The translations under genes were made by a program, and so were the position numbers. A stretch of 5,820 nt of DNA from Pseudobdellovibrionaceae bacterium (GTDB taxonomy: Bacteria > Bdellovibrionota > Bdellovibrionia > Bdellovibrionales > JAMPXM01): contig CAJYOV010000489.1 of assembly GCA_913776405.1 (NCBI GenBank), positions 1-5,820 of the forward strand, in the 5' to 3' direction. The notes under the pieces were generated by a model. That model did not search any database. It worked only from the letters and a program-made list of their open reading frames with translations, and was not told the DNA's origin. Numbering within the stretch: position 1 is the first letter of the stretch; every line of letters starts with the position of its first letter. Shown one piece after another: positions 1-5,489 of the stretch.

Positions 1-337
1 CAATAGCTACGACAACACACTCGATGAACAACTCGAGATCCTCTCAAAGATCGTGAAACACACGCGCGGCATTCGTCGCGCAGGTGCGGCTGCTCTCGAT
101 ATCTGTTTCGTCGCAGAAGGCGTCTACGACGCTTTCTGGGAAAAACAGCTTTCACCTTGGGACACAGCTGCTGGTGTTGCGATCGCTCGCGAAGCGGGCG
201 CTATTGCGACCGACATGCACGGCACGCACTTCAATCCACGAATGAAGTCGATTCTCGTGGGCTCTCCCGCGCAGCATGATCACGCGCTGAAAGTCATGCG
301 CCAGATCGCACGCCGCAAAGGCAATATCCTCGATTAG
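1..337 (+). CDS. suhB: Inositol monophosphatase family protein (SuhB-like), 3' end only
   Basis: This is the C-terminal 111 residues of a gene whose start lies before the window. The reading frame is open from base 2 and ends at TAG 335-337. The family hydrolyses inositol phosphates or related sugar phosphates in the cytoplasm, using Mg2+. The visible part carries the family's second signature: GIRRAGAAALD, then CFVAEGVYDAFWE, then PWDTAAGVAIAREAGA. The Asp of WDTAAG is the family's metal- and substrate-binding Asp. The first metal site (DPLDGT-type) would lie upstream and cannot be seen. The RR-x-G-x-AALD and FWE-x-x-L-x-PWD spelling resembles bacterial SuhB, but other family members such as histidinol-phosphate phosphatase-like proteins cannot be excluded from this end alone. 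A 272-nt gap with a terminator-like hairpin and a new promoter separates it from the flagellar genes, so it is probably a separate transcription unit. Confidence 0.85.
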   Translation, partial: NSYDNTLDEQLEILSKIVKHTRGIRRAGAAALDICFVAEGVYDAFWEKQLSPWDTAAGVAIAREAGAIATDMHGTHFNPRMKSILVGSPAQHDHALKVMRQIARRKGNILD

Positions 338-356
338 TCTGCGTCCTCGTTTTTCA

Positions 357-375
357 CTTCGCACGTAGTGTGAAG
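357..375 (+). repeat. Small stem-loop after the suhB-like gene
   Basis: CTTCGCAC (357-364) can pair with GTGTGAAG (368-375): eight pairs including one G-U, around the 3-nt loop GTA. No T-run follows it on the + strand; the T-run at 350-354 comes before it. It therefore does not look like a terminator by itself. It could protect the 3' end of the upstream mRNA or be chance. Confidence 0.3.
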
Positions 376-382
376 GTCGAGT
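374..382 (+). promoter_or_regulatory. Distal copy of the AGGTCGRGT element
   Basis: AGGTCGAGT here is the exact reverse complement of ACTCGACCT at 527-535 and matches AGGTCGGGT at 546-554 in 8 of 9 bases. It lies about 200 nt upstream of the predicted fliL transcription start, a distance at which activators of sigma-54 promoters can bind. It overlaps the 3' edge of the stem-loop at 357-375. A role as an activator site is inferred only from repetition and position. Confidence 0.3.
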
Positions 383-396
383 CTTACGCCCTAGGG

Positions 397-422
397 CCAG
401 TCAAAACACTGACTTGGTTTTT
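397..422 (+). terminator. Weak intrinsic terminator for the suhB-like gene
   Basis: CCAGTCA (397-403) pairs with TGACTTGG (410-417), seven pairs with one bulged T, around the loop AAACAC. A run of five T (418-422) follows directly. The stem is short and only moderately GC-rich, so termination may be partial. Its place 60 nt after the suhB-like stop codon and well before the fliL promoter fits the end of the upstream unit. Confidence 0.45.
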
Positions 423-526
423 GAAGCCTCCGTCAGTTCCGACACCAGACTAGAACAGTGTAAGTCTCGGTTGTTTACTTCAAACCACCTGTCATCAAGC
501 AGTTAACTCTAGCGCTTTCTGAAAAC

Positions 527-554
527 ACTCGACCTGTATCTACGAAGGTCGGGT
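527..554 (+). promoter_or_regulatory. Dyad of two AGGTCGRGT half-sites abutting the sigma-54 promoter
   Basis: ACTCGACCT (527-535) and AGGTCGGGT (546-554) form a 9-bp inverted repeat with one G-T pair, separated by 10 nt. The right half touches the first base of the promoter -24 box at 555. A distal copy of the same element lies at 374-382. The arrangement suits a dimeric DNA-binding regulator. It is closer to the promoter than usual enhancer sites for sigma-54 activators, so a repressor or a promoter-proximal activator is equally possible. It could also fold as RNA only if an upstream transcript reads through. Confidence 0.4.
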
Positions 555-570
555 TGGCACAGCCCATGCT
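555..570 (+). promoter_or_regulatory. Sigma-54 (RpoN) promoter for the fliL-flhB operon
   Basis: The sequence TGGCACAGCCCATGCT matches the -24/-12 consensus TGGCACG-N4-TTGCW at nearly every informative base. The invariant GG (556-557) and GC (568-569) are separated by exactly 10 bp, as this promoter class requires. The expected transcription start is near 581, giving a leader of about 29 nt before fliL. Sigma-54 control of early and middle flagellar genes with an NtrC-type activator is well established in several Proteobacteria. Here rpoN and the activator gene lie outside the window. I found no convincing sigma-70 or sigma-28 promoter in the same gap. Confidence 0.8.
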
Positions 571-609
571 TTATCTAGAGATTGAGTCAGAAAAAATTCG
601 GGGGCTAGT

Positions 610-1239
610 GTGGCAGAAGAGAAAGCGGCAGCGGCCGCGCCAGAAAGCGGCGGAAAAGAATCGAAAGGCGGAAAGCCTATTATTCTTTACGCGCTTGTTG
701 TCCTAAACATGGCGGTCGTGGGCGGCGTAGGTTTCATGGTCTATGCCGGTCGTCAGAAAGATAAAGCAAACGCTGAGATCATCGATAAAGCCGCCAACGG
801 CATGGTGAAAGAAGCGGGCGAACACGGCGAAAGCGGCGGAGGTCACGGCGAAGCCAAAGCGGGTGAGCATGGCGAAGCGAAAGCCGGCGAACACGGTGAA
901 GCGGCGGGCGGCCACGATGAAGAGTCGCAAGAATTCATCGGTAAAACGATCCCGATGGAGACGTTCCTCGTGAACCTTTCGGGCAATCGCGGCAACAAAC
1001 TTCTTAAAGTAAACATGGATCTCGAAGTCGAAGGCGGAAAAATCTCGGAAGAGATCGATAAGCGTAAGCCGCAGATCCGCGACATCATCATCATTCTTCT
1101 CTCGAGTAAAACGTACGCTCAGCTTTCAACACCTGAAGGCAAAGAGTTTTTGCGTGAAGAGATCCGCGACACGGTCAATTCGTTCCTAACGAGCGGCAAG
1201 ATCAAGCGCGTCTTATTCACAGAGTTCATCTTCAACTAA
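610..1239 (+). CDS. fliL: Flagellar basal body-associated protein FliL
   Basis: FliL is a single-pass inner-membrane protein that surrounds the flagellar rotor and stator and supports torque or stator stability. The 209-residue product has a short cytoplasmic N-terminus rich in Ala, Glu and Lys (1-22), a transmembrane helix (about 23-47), a periplasmic linker, and the conserved FliL domain (about 112-209). That domain includes IPMETFLVNLSG, a stretch around KRKPQIRDIIIILLSSK, and the typical end RVLFTEFIFN. The start is GTG 610, because an in-frame stop lies at 583-585 and no ATG lies between; a G-rich stretch at 600-604 is the only ribosome-binding candidate. The linker (residues 70-102) is a His/Glu/Gly repeat, which makes the protein longer than many FliL proteins of about 150-180 residues. 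It is the first gene after the sigma-54 promoter. Confidence 0.93.
   Translation: MAEEKAAAAAPESGGKESKGGKPIILYALVVLNMAVVGGVGFMVYAGRQKDKANAEIIDKAANGMVKEAGEHGESGGGHGEAKAGEHGEAKAGEHGEAAGGHDEESQEFIGKTIPMETFLVNLSGNRGNKLLKVNMDLEVEGGKISEEIDKRKPQIRDIIIILLSSKTYAQLSTPEGKEFLREEIRDTVNSFLTSGKIKRVLFTEFIFN
817..915 (+). repeat. Coding tandem repeat, GEHGEAKA type, in the FliL linker
   Basis: Residues 70-102 of FliL consist of imperfect 7-8 residue units of the form GEHGEAKA, with histidines at 72, 79, 87, 95 and 102. The DNA units are about 24 nt. Matching residues use different codons in different units (for example CAC and CAT for His, GGC and GGT for Gly). The repeat is therefore better conserved as protein than as DNA, which argues against a very recent slippage expansion. 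Confidence 0.75.
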
Positions 1240-1248
1240 TGAAGTGAG

Positions 1249-1275
1249 TCGGGCATGCGAGTGATCGCAAGCCGA
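1249..1275 (+). repeat. Stem-loop with GUGA tetraloop between fliL and fliM
   Basis: TGCGA (1256-1260) pairs with TCGCA (1265-1269) around GTGA, which is a GNRA-type tetraloop in RNA. After one A-A mismatch, GGC (1252-1254) pairs with GCC (1271-1273). With one bulged G (1251), TC (1249-1250) pairs with GA (1274-1275). The hairpin ends just before the fliM ribosome binding site (GGAG 1279-1282) and leaves it free. No T-run follows, so it is not an intrinsic terminator. Confidence 0.5.
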
Positions 1276-1291
1276 GCCGGAGTTAACGCCT

Positions 1292-2278
1292 ATGAATCAG
1301 GTCCTTTCGCAAAGTGAAGTTGACGCGTTACTGGCTGCGGTTTCCGAGGGGGAGCTTGCAGACGGTGGCGAGAAAGCCGCAGGCAACGACGAGCGCGTCG
1401 TCGTCAATTACGACTTAACGTCGCAAGACCGCATCATTCGCGGGCGCCTTCCGCAGCTCGACGTTATCTATGAAAAATTCATGCGCTCGTTCCGCGTTTC
1501 TCTTTCGAGCGCGCTTCGTAAAATCGCGGCCTTGAACCATGCTTCGACCGATTTCTTGAAGTTCGGCGAGTTCATCAACACGCTTCCGATGCCAACGTGC
1601 ATGAGCGTTCTTCGGTTCAACGCGCTTCGCGGTTCAGCGTTACTAGTTATCGAATCTAAACTCGCCTACGCGTTGGTCGATAGTTTCTTCGGCGGCGACG
1701 ACCGTCCTTACACAAAAATTGAAGGTAAAGACTTTACGCCGATCGAACTCTCGATCGTTAAGAAAGTCGTTGAGCTCGCGATCGACGATCTCGAACAAGC
1801 TTGGGTTTCGGTTGAGAAGATCGACTGCTCGTTCGTACGTACTGAAGTGAACCCACAGTTTGTCGGTATCGTGCCACCAACGGATGTCGTTATCGCCTCA
1901 ACTTTCGACGTTGAACTCGAGAACGCAAACGGCACGATCACGCTCGTCATCCCATATTCGACAATCGAGCCGATCAAACAAAAGCTTTCAAGCGGGTTCC
2001 AAGTTGAATCGGATCAAACGGACAAGAAGCTATGGGCGGGTATCATTCAAGAGCAGCTTATGGAAACAGACGTCGATATCAAGGTTGACCTTGGTTACAC
2101 GGAAATCACTCTTCAAGAGCTTATGAACATGAAGCCAGGTGATGTGATTTCTCTCGATCAGGATGCGAACGGTGAGTTCGACGTGCAGATCGAAGGCGTT
2201 AAAAAATTCAAAAGTTTTTACGGAATTAACCATGGATCGGTCGCGGTTCAGGTCACAAAGAAAGTCTCGAAGGAATAA
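1292..2278 (+). CDS. fliM: Flagellar motor switch protein FliM
   Basis: FliM links FliG to FliN in the cytoplasmic C-ring and binds phosphorylated CheY, which sets the direction of rotation. The 328-residue product has the normal family length. The N-terminal CheY-binding segment is LSQSEVDALL (5-14). The CheC-like middle domain runs from about 40 to 230 and includes LTSQDRIIRGRLPQLD. The segment FFGGDDRPY (132-140) holds the place of the family's FliG-binding GGxG loop, here reading GGDD. The C-terminal SpoA domain (about 255-325) carries VDLGYTEITLQELMNMKPGD, shared with FliN. GGAG at 1279-1282 is 9 nt before ATG 1292. The stop is followed after 2 nt by fliN, so the two C-ring genes are probably translationally coupled. 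Confidence 0.97.
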   Translation: MNQVLSQSEVDALLAAVSEGELADGGEKAAGNDERVVVNYDLTSQDRIIRGRLPQLDVIYEKFMRSFRVSLSSALRKIAALNHASTDFLKFGEFINTLPMPTCMSVLRFNALRGSALLVIESKLAYALVDSFFGGDDRPYTKIEGKDFTPIELSIVKKVVELAIDDLEQAWVSVEKIDCSFVRTEVNPQFVGIVPPTDVVIASTFDVELENANGTITLVIPYSTIEPIKQKLSSGFQVESDQTDKKLWAGIIQEQLMETDVDIKVDLGYTEITLQELMNMKPGDVISLDQDANGEFDVQIEGVKKFKSFYGINHGSVAVQVTKKVSKE

Positions 2279-2280
2279 CT

Positions 2281-2628
2281 ATGTCTGATGAAAAGAACAA
2301 CATCCACAGCCTCCTCGAAGCCGATGATTCGGGTGCTGCAGCGAAACGCGGCGAAGGCCAAAAACGCGAGCGCAATCTCGACCTGATCATGGACATCCCC
2401 CTTCGCGTGACCGTCGAACTCGGTCGCACGAAAATGTTGGTGAGCGAACTTCTCAATCTCGGTCAGGGTTCTGTTATTGAACTCTCGAAGCTTGCGGGCG
2501 AGCCGATGGAAGTTCTCGTCAACGATAAGCTGGTTGCGCGCGGTGAAGCCGTTGTCGTTAACGAGAAGTTTGGAGTGCGCCTGACGGACATCATCTCGCC
2601 AGCGGAACGCGTTGAGCAATTGAAGTAA
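2281..2628 (+). CDS. fliN: Flagellar motor switch protein FliN
   Basis: FliN forms the lower part of the C-ring with FliM and helps bring export substrates with FliH/FliI to the gate. The 115-residue product has a variable charged N-terminus (1-30) followed by a complete SpoA domain. Diagnostic segments are LDLIMDIPLRVTVELGRT (33-50), LGQGSVIELSKLAGEP (60-75), VNDKLVARGEAVVVNEKFGV (80-99) and the end RLTDIIS (100-106). ATG 2281 is 2 nt after the fliM stop. The ribosome binding site AAGGA (2270-2274) lies inside the last codons of fliM, which favours coupled translation and matched FliM/FliN amounts. The stop codon lies in the left arm of a perfect stem-loop. Confidence 0.97.
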   Translation: MSDEKNNIHSLLEADDSGAAAKRGEGQKRERNLDLIMDIPLRVTVELGRTKMLVSELLNLGQGSVIELSKLAGEPMEVLVNDKLVARGEAVVVNEKFGVRLTDIISPAERVEQLK

Positions 2629-2647
2629 GCTCACGCAGAGCTTACTT
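2623..2647 (+). repeat. Perfect 10-bp stem-loop over the fliN stop codon
   Basis: AAGTAAGCTC (2623-2632) is the exact reverse complement of GAGCTTACTT (2638-2647), with the 5-nt loop ACGCA. The fliN stop TAA (2626-2628) lies within the left arm, so a ribosome finishing fliN would open the structure. Only two T end the right arm and no T-run follows, so it does not look like a standard terminator. It may be an mRNA stability or processing element between the C-ring genes and the export-gate genes. Confidence 0.6.
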
Positions 2648-2706
2648 AAAGGCGAATTAGACCGAAAAATTCTCTGTTCTCTCATCAAGCTTAAGGACGA
2701 GCTCAA

Positions 2707-3546
2707 ATGAAAAGATCTGCACGTAAAGCCTTCCGCCTTCTCTCGATTCTCGCTCTCGTCATCGCGGCTACTCAGGCCGAGGCGAAACCAGTAAAGAAAG
2801 CGGCGAAGGTCGAAGCTGCAGCTGAAGAGGCAGCGGAGCCAATGGCGGCAAAGCTTGTCGTCGGTGGCGGTGACTCCGCACTCGTTGCAGGAAATGGTTC
2901 AATCTCAAATGGTTCAGGTTCGGACAGCGCGACTGCGGCTACAACAGACACCGCAGCGCTCGCTACTTCAGATACGACCGATCCGGCGTTTGCCGCAGCG
3001 GGCGCCACTGGCGTGACGACCGAAGTCGATGCCGCTAAAGCAGCCGCAGACGCCGCGAAAGCCGCTCAAGCGAAACTGCCAGAAGACCAGATCCCAGTTT
3101 TCCAGTCGAAGAAGGACGCTAAGCAAGCCGGCGGTAGCGGCTTCTTCCGTATCTTCATGACTCTCGGTGTGCTCGCAGTTGCATGCGGTTCAGCGGCCTT
3201 TGGCTTAAATCGTTGGTCAAAGAAGTCGGGCGCAAAGAATCAGAAGAATACGCGTATCAAGGTTCTCACTTCGCACCACTTGGGCCCGAAGAAGAATCTC
3301 ACGATCGTACAAGTCGCAGGTGAAACGATCCTTCTCGGTGTGACTGATCAGAATATTACGATGTTGAAGACACTCTCGCTTCTTGACGACGAAATTCCAG
3401 AAGCACTTCCACAGAAGTTCGATCACTCGATGGAAGATTTCATCGAAGAAGACGCGGATCAAGACGACGAGCCGATCGCGATGCGCGGCTTGAGCGAAAT
3501 TCGCGATACAGTTTCGAGCCGTTTGAAAAACATGAGAAATCTTTAA
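2707..3546 (+). CDS. fliO: Flagellar biosynthesis protein FliO, with long periplasmic region
   Basis: FliO is a membrane protein that helps FliP assemble into the export gate. The call rests on position between fliN and fliP, one membrane helix (about 147-167), and a following FliO-like domain (about 183-225) with [20 protein letters not shown] and [14 protein letters not shown]. The first 26 residues look like a cleavable signal peptide (basic start, hydrophobic core, AEA before K27). Residues 27-145 would then be periplasmic; they are low-complexity, rich in Ala, Ser, Thr and Gly, with an Ala/Lys helix-like stretch near 109-123. The tail is acidic (239-255). At 279 residues it is far longer than enterobacterial FliO (about 120). 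AAGGA at 2693-2697 is 9 nt before ATG 2707. The stop overlaps or nearly touches fliP. Confidence 0.88.
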   Translation: MKRSARKAFRLLSILALVIAATQAEAKPVKKAAKVEAAAEEAAEPMAAKLVVGGGDSALVAGNGSISNGSGSDSATAATTDTAALATSDTTDPAFAAAGATGVTTEVDAAKAAADAAKAAQAKLPEDQIPVFQSKKDAKQAGGSGFFRIFMTLGVLAVACGSAAFGLNRWSKKSGAKNQKNTRIKVLTSHHLGPKKNLTIVQVAGETILLGVTDQNITMLKTLSLLDDEIPEALPQKFDHSMEDFIEEDADQDDEPIAMRGLSEIRDTVSSRLKNMRNL

Positions 3547-3547
3547 T

Positions 3548-3553
3548 GGAGAA
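3548..3553 (+). promoter_or_regulatory. Ribosome binding site that decides the fliP start
   Basis: GGAGAA lies just after the fliO stop, with GGAG ending 6 nt before ATG 3558. The earlier in-frame ATG at 3546, which overlaps the fliO stop as TAATG, has no comparable site upstream. This favours 3558 as the fliP start. Confidence 0.6.
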
Positions 3554-3557
3554 ATTC

Positions 3558-4316
3558 ATGAAGGGCGCAGGCTTTAAGGCTTTTGCGGTTCTAGCGGGTC
3601 TGTTCGTTCTTCTCGGCGCGTCTCATGCTTTTGCGCAAGTGACGTTGCCAAGCGTGAATCTCGGTTTCAAAACTACGGATAAGCCGGACGAAGTTGTGAA
3701 CGCGGTTAAGATCCTGATGATCTTGACGGTGCTGACACTCGCACCAGCGATTCTCATCATGATGACGGGCTTCACGCGTATCATCGTGGTTCTTTCCTTC
3801 CTTCGCCAAGCACTCGGTACCGCGCAAATGCCGCCGAACCAGTTGCTTGTCGGTCTTGCACTCTTTCTCACGTTCTTCGTTATGCGACCCGTGTTCGAGG
3901 ACGTAAATACGAAGGCGCTCCGACCTTATCTCGCGGGCACAATCTCGCAAGAAAAAGCAGTCGATGAAGCCCTTGTTCCGCTGCGCAGATTCATGTTTAA
4001 CCAAACACGCGATGCGGACCTCGCACTCTTCGTTCGCCTTTCAAAAATCGAAACGCCGAAGACTCGCGTCGATGTCCCAACGATGGTTTTGATCCCAGCA
4101 TTCGTGATCTCGGAGTTGAAGACTGCATTCCAAATCGGCTTCATCATCTATCTGCCATTCCTCGTAATCGATATGGTCGTCTCGGCCGTGCTGATGGCGA
4201 TGGGCATGATGATGCTTCCACCCGTTGTGATCTCTCTTCCATTCAAAATTATGCTTTTCGTTCTCGTAGACGGCTGGACACTCCTCGTCGGCTCAATGGT
4301 CCAAAGTTTCGGTTGA
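3558..4316 (+). CDS. fliP: Flagellar type III export gate protein FliP
   Basis: FliP forms the pentameric core of the FliPQR export channel in the inner membrane. From ATG 3558 the product is 252 residues, the normal length; an in-frame ATG at 3546 would add MEKF. The 3558 start has the better ribosome binding site and gives a clean signal peptide (MKGAGFKAF, hydrophobic core, SHAFA before Q), as is typical of FliP. In the numbering of the 256-residue form, family landmarks are [20 protein letters not shown] (65-84), [20 protein letters not shown] (85-104), [20 protein letters not shown] (147-166), [16 protein letters not shown] (184-199), and the helical end with [15 protein letters not shown]. 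It is packed tightly between fliO and fliQ, without an independent promoter that I can see. Confidence 0.96.
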   Translation: MKGAGFKAFAVLAGLFVLLGASHAFAQVTLPSVNLGFKTTDKPDEVVNAVKILMILTVLTLAPAILIMMTGFTRIIVVLSFLRQALGTAQMPPNQLLVGLALFLTFFVMRPVFEDVNTKALRPYLAGTISQEKAVDEALVPLRRFMFNQTRDADLALFVRLSKIETPKTRVDVPTMVLIPAFVISELKTAFQIGFIIYLPFLVIDMVVSAVLMAMGMMMLPPVVISLPFKIMLFVLVDGWTLLVGSMVQSFG

Positions 4317-4325
4317 GGTTAAATC

Positions 4326-4598
4326 ATGACTGAAGAACTCATAATGAAATTGGGCGCAGATACGCTTCGCACGACGGCCATGCTCTCAGCGCCGCTCTTG
4401 GGGGCGGCTCTTGTCACGGGCCTCGTGGTAAGCGTTCTGCAAGCCATCACGCAGATCAACGAACAAACCCTCACGTTCATCCCAAAGATGATCATTATCG
4501 GCGTCGTGCTGATCCTGGCAGGGCCCTGGATGCTCGATGTCCTCTCGCAGTTCACAGTGAATCTGTTCGAGAACATGTCGATGTTCGTTCGCGAGTAA
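4326..4598 (+). CDS. fliQ: Flagellar type III export gate protein FliQ
   Basis: FliQ wraps around FliP and FliR in the export gate; several copies are present per gate. The 90-residue product has the normal family length and two membrane helices (about 15-38 and 50-75). The loop between them has the conserved string around QAITQINEQTLTFIPK (39-54), and P23 with the following GAALVTGLVVSVLQA is also typical. ATG 4326 is preceded by GAGG (4315-4318), which overlaps the fliP stop TGA (4314-4316) and leaves 7 nt of spacing, so translation of fliP and fliQ is probably coupled. A large stem-loop starts 8 nt after the fliQ stop. Confidence 0.96.
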   Translation: MTEELIMKLGADTLRTTAMLSAPLLGAALVTGLVVSVLQAITQINEQTLTFIPKMIIIGVVLILAGPWMLDVLSQFTVNLFENMSMFVRE

Positions 4599-4605
4599 GC
4601 TAGAG

Positions 4606-4672
4606 GGTACCGCGCACGATTTTGCCACTCCCCGCGTTAGCCGCGGCGTGTGGCAAAATCGTACGCGGTACC
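4606..4672 (+). repeat. 67-nt near-perfect inverted repeat between fliQ and fliR
   Basis: The left arm begins GGTACCGCGCACG (4606-4618) and the right arm ends CGTACGCGGTACC (4660-4672). The outer 23-bp arms (4606-4628 and 4650-4672) pair at 22 positions, with one C-A mismatch (4615/4663). In the same register an inner stem, CCGCG (4632-4636) with CGCGG (4642-4646), closes on the loop TTAGC. Overall 28 of 31 positions pair. No T-run follows it, which speaks against an intrinsic terminator. It fills most of the 88-nt gap and ends 4 nt before the fliR ribosome binding site, which it leaves unpaired. It may be an intercistronic RNA structure or a copy of a dispersed palindromic repeat. Confidence 0.85.
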
Positions 4673-4675
4673 GCC

Positions 4676-4681
4676 GAGGAG
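4676..4681 (+). promoter_or_regulatory. Strong ribosome binding site that sets the fliR start
   Basis: GAGGAG ends 5 nt before ATG 4687. The open frame runs back to GTG 4648, but that codon lies inside the inverted repeat and would force translation through its right arm. This site makes ATG 4687 the clear choice. Confidence 0.8.
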
Positions 4682-4686
4682 TGCGC

Positions 4687-5460
4687 ATGCCGGCGTTTGG
4701 GCTGAATGAATCGGAAATGGTGGCGTTTGCACTGGTGCTCATCCGAGTGTCGGTGTTCTTGATTACATGGCCTGTCTTCAGCGTTTACAACGTTCCGGGT
4801 CCGCTGAAGATTCTTTTGTCGCTCGCGGTTGCGACGGTTCTCTTTCCAGTCATTCCGCATGCGGGACTTACGGCCGAAGGTCTGGGTTCGGATCTCATTT
4901 GGCTTGCCGGCAAAGAGGTTCTCACGGGCCTCACTCTCGGTTTTTTGACACGACTCTTCTTCTTTGCCGTCAGCTGTGGCGGTAACTTGATCGCAACAAG
5001 TGCAGGTCTTGCTAACGCGCAGATCTTTAACCCCGCGATGCAGTCGACAGTCACTACAGTAGAAAGCTTCTATGTAGCTGTTGCTACTTTACTTTTCCTC
5101 GCTTTGAACGGTCATCACTTCTTCCTCACTGGACTGGCCCAGAGCTTCGACGCAATTCCGCTGAATGCTGGCATCGACATTGCTGTGTTTAAAGACAGCG
5201 GTCTAATCCTGCAGTCGGTGGTCGAGGCAGGAATCAAGATCTCAGCCCCGGTAATGGTCGCCATCTTCTTTATGAACGTTGCGATGGGAATTATCGGGAG
5301 AGTGGTGCCGCAGATCAACGTGCTCGTGACCTCTCAAGCCGTCAACTTCTTGGCGGCGATGTTGGTAATGATCATCGCGATCCCGGCAATGGTAATGGAA
5401 CTCGACCACCAAATGGTGTCTTTCGCTGAACTGCTATTCAAGTTCATGAAAGCGATGTAG
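4687..5460 (+). CDS. fliR: Flagellar type III export gate protein FliR
   Basis: FliR is the single-copy subunit that completes the FliP5-FliQ4-FliR1 export gate. From ATG 4687 the product is 257 residues, typical for the family, and is strongly hydrophobic with several membrane helices. Landmarks are WPVFSVYNVPGPLKILLSLA (28-47), EVLTGLTLGFLTRLFFFAVS (77-96), the segment NLIATSAGLANAQIFNP (100-116), NGHHFFLTGLAQSF (141-154), and APVMVAIFFMNVAMGIIGRV (187-206) followed by VPQINV (207-212). Upstream in-frame GTG codons (4648, 4681) are rejected because the first lies in the inverted repeat and the second in the ribosome binding site. The stop is TAG 5458-5460, and flhB follows after 53 nt holding two stem-loops. 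Confidence 0.96.
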   Translation: MPAFGLNESEMVAFALVLIRVSVFLITWPVFSVYNVPGPLKILLSLAVATVLFPVIPHAGLTAEGLGSDLIWLAGKEVLTGLTLGFLTRLFFFAVSCGGNLIATSAGLANAQIFNPAMQSTVTTVESFYVAVATLLFLALNGHHFFLTGLAQSFDAIPLNAGIDIAVFKDSGLILQSVVEAGIKISAPVMVAIFFMNVAMGIIGRVVPQINVLVTSQAVNFLAAMLVMIIAIPAMVMELDHQMVSFAELLFKFMKAM

Positions 5461-5467
5461 GCGCCGC

Positions 5468-5488
5468 CCCCAAACATGATGTTTGGGG
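5468..5488 (+). terminator. Hairpin after fliR, possible leaky terminator or mRNA stabiliser
   Basis: CCCCAAAC (5468-5475) pairs perfectly with GTTTGGGG (5481-5488) around ATGAT. As DNA the dyad extends to 10 bp per arm around a single central G. Only three T follow (5489-5491), so any intrinsic termination would be weak. It may tune transcript or protein amounts at the step from fliR to flhB, or protect the 3' end of a processed upstream mRNA. Confidence 0.45.
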
Positions 5489-5489
5489 T

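Noticed and set aside
469..489. Imperfect hairpin GGTTGTTT / AAACCACC in the suhB-fliL gap
   Set aside because: It has one internal mismatch, is AT-rich, and has no T-run or link to a start codon; not distinguishable from chance.
338..609. Search for a small gene, tRNA, sigma-70 or sigma-28 promoter in the suhB-fliL gap
   Set aside because: No open frame with a credible start, no cloverleaf and no well-spaced -35/-10 pair was seen. Only the sigma-54 promoter, the repeated 9-mer and the terminator-like hairpin stand up.
1860..2126. 88-residue + strand frame inside fliM, possible frameshift or nested gene
   Set aside because: The fliM frame is intact and conserved across the whole stretch. 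The alternative frame is Ser/Arg-rich noise.
2248..2706. 152-residue open frame on the - strand over fliN
   Set aside because: It lies antisense to a strongly conserved gene and shows no recognisable family features. Long antisense frames are common under this codon usage.
3816..3826. GGTACCGCGCA in fliP matches the first 11 bases of the fliQ-fliR palindrome
   Set aside because: It encodes the conserved GTAQ segment of FliP and lacks the second arm. Probably chance.
3591..4004. 137-residue open frame on the - strand over fliP
   Set aside because: Charged, low-quality translation opposite a conserved membrane protein; a shadow of fliP.
4606..4672. Reading the fliQ-fliR palindrome as an intrinsic terminator
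   Set aside because: No T-run follows either arm in the + direction, and the genes on both sides encode subunits of the same gate.
4648..4686. N-terminal extension of FliR from GTG 4648
   Set aside because: The extension would be encoded by the right arm of the palindrome and lacks family similarity. GAGGAG before ATG 4687 explains the start.
4386..4742. 118-residue open frame on the - strand over fliQ and the fliQ-fliR gap
   Set aside because: It runs through the inverted repeat and antisense to fliQ. No family features or ribosome binding site are evident.
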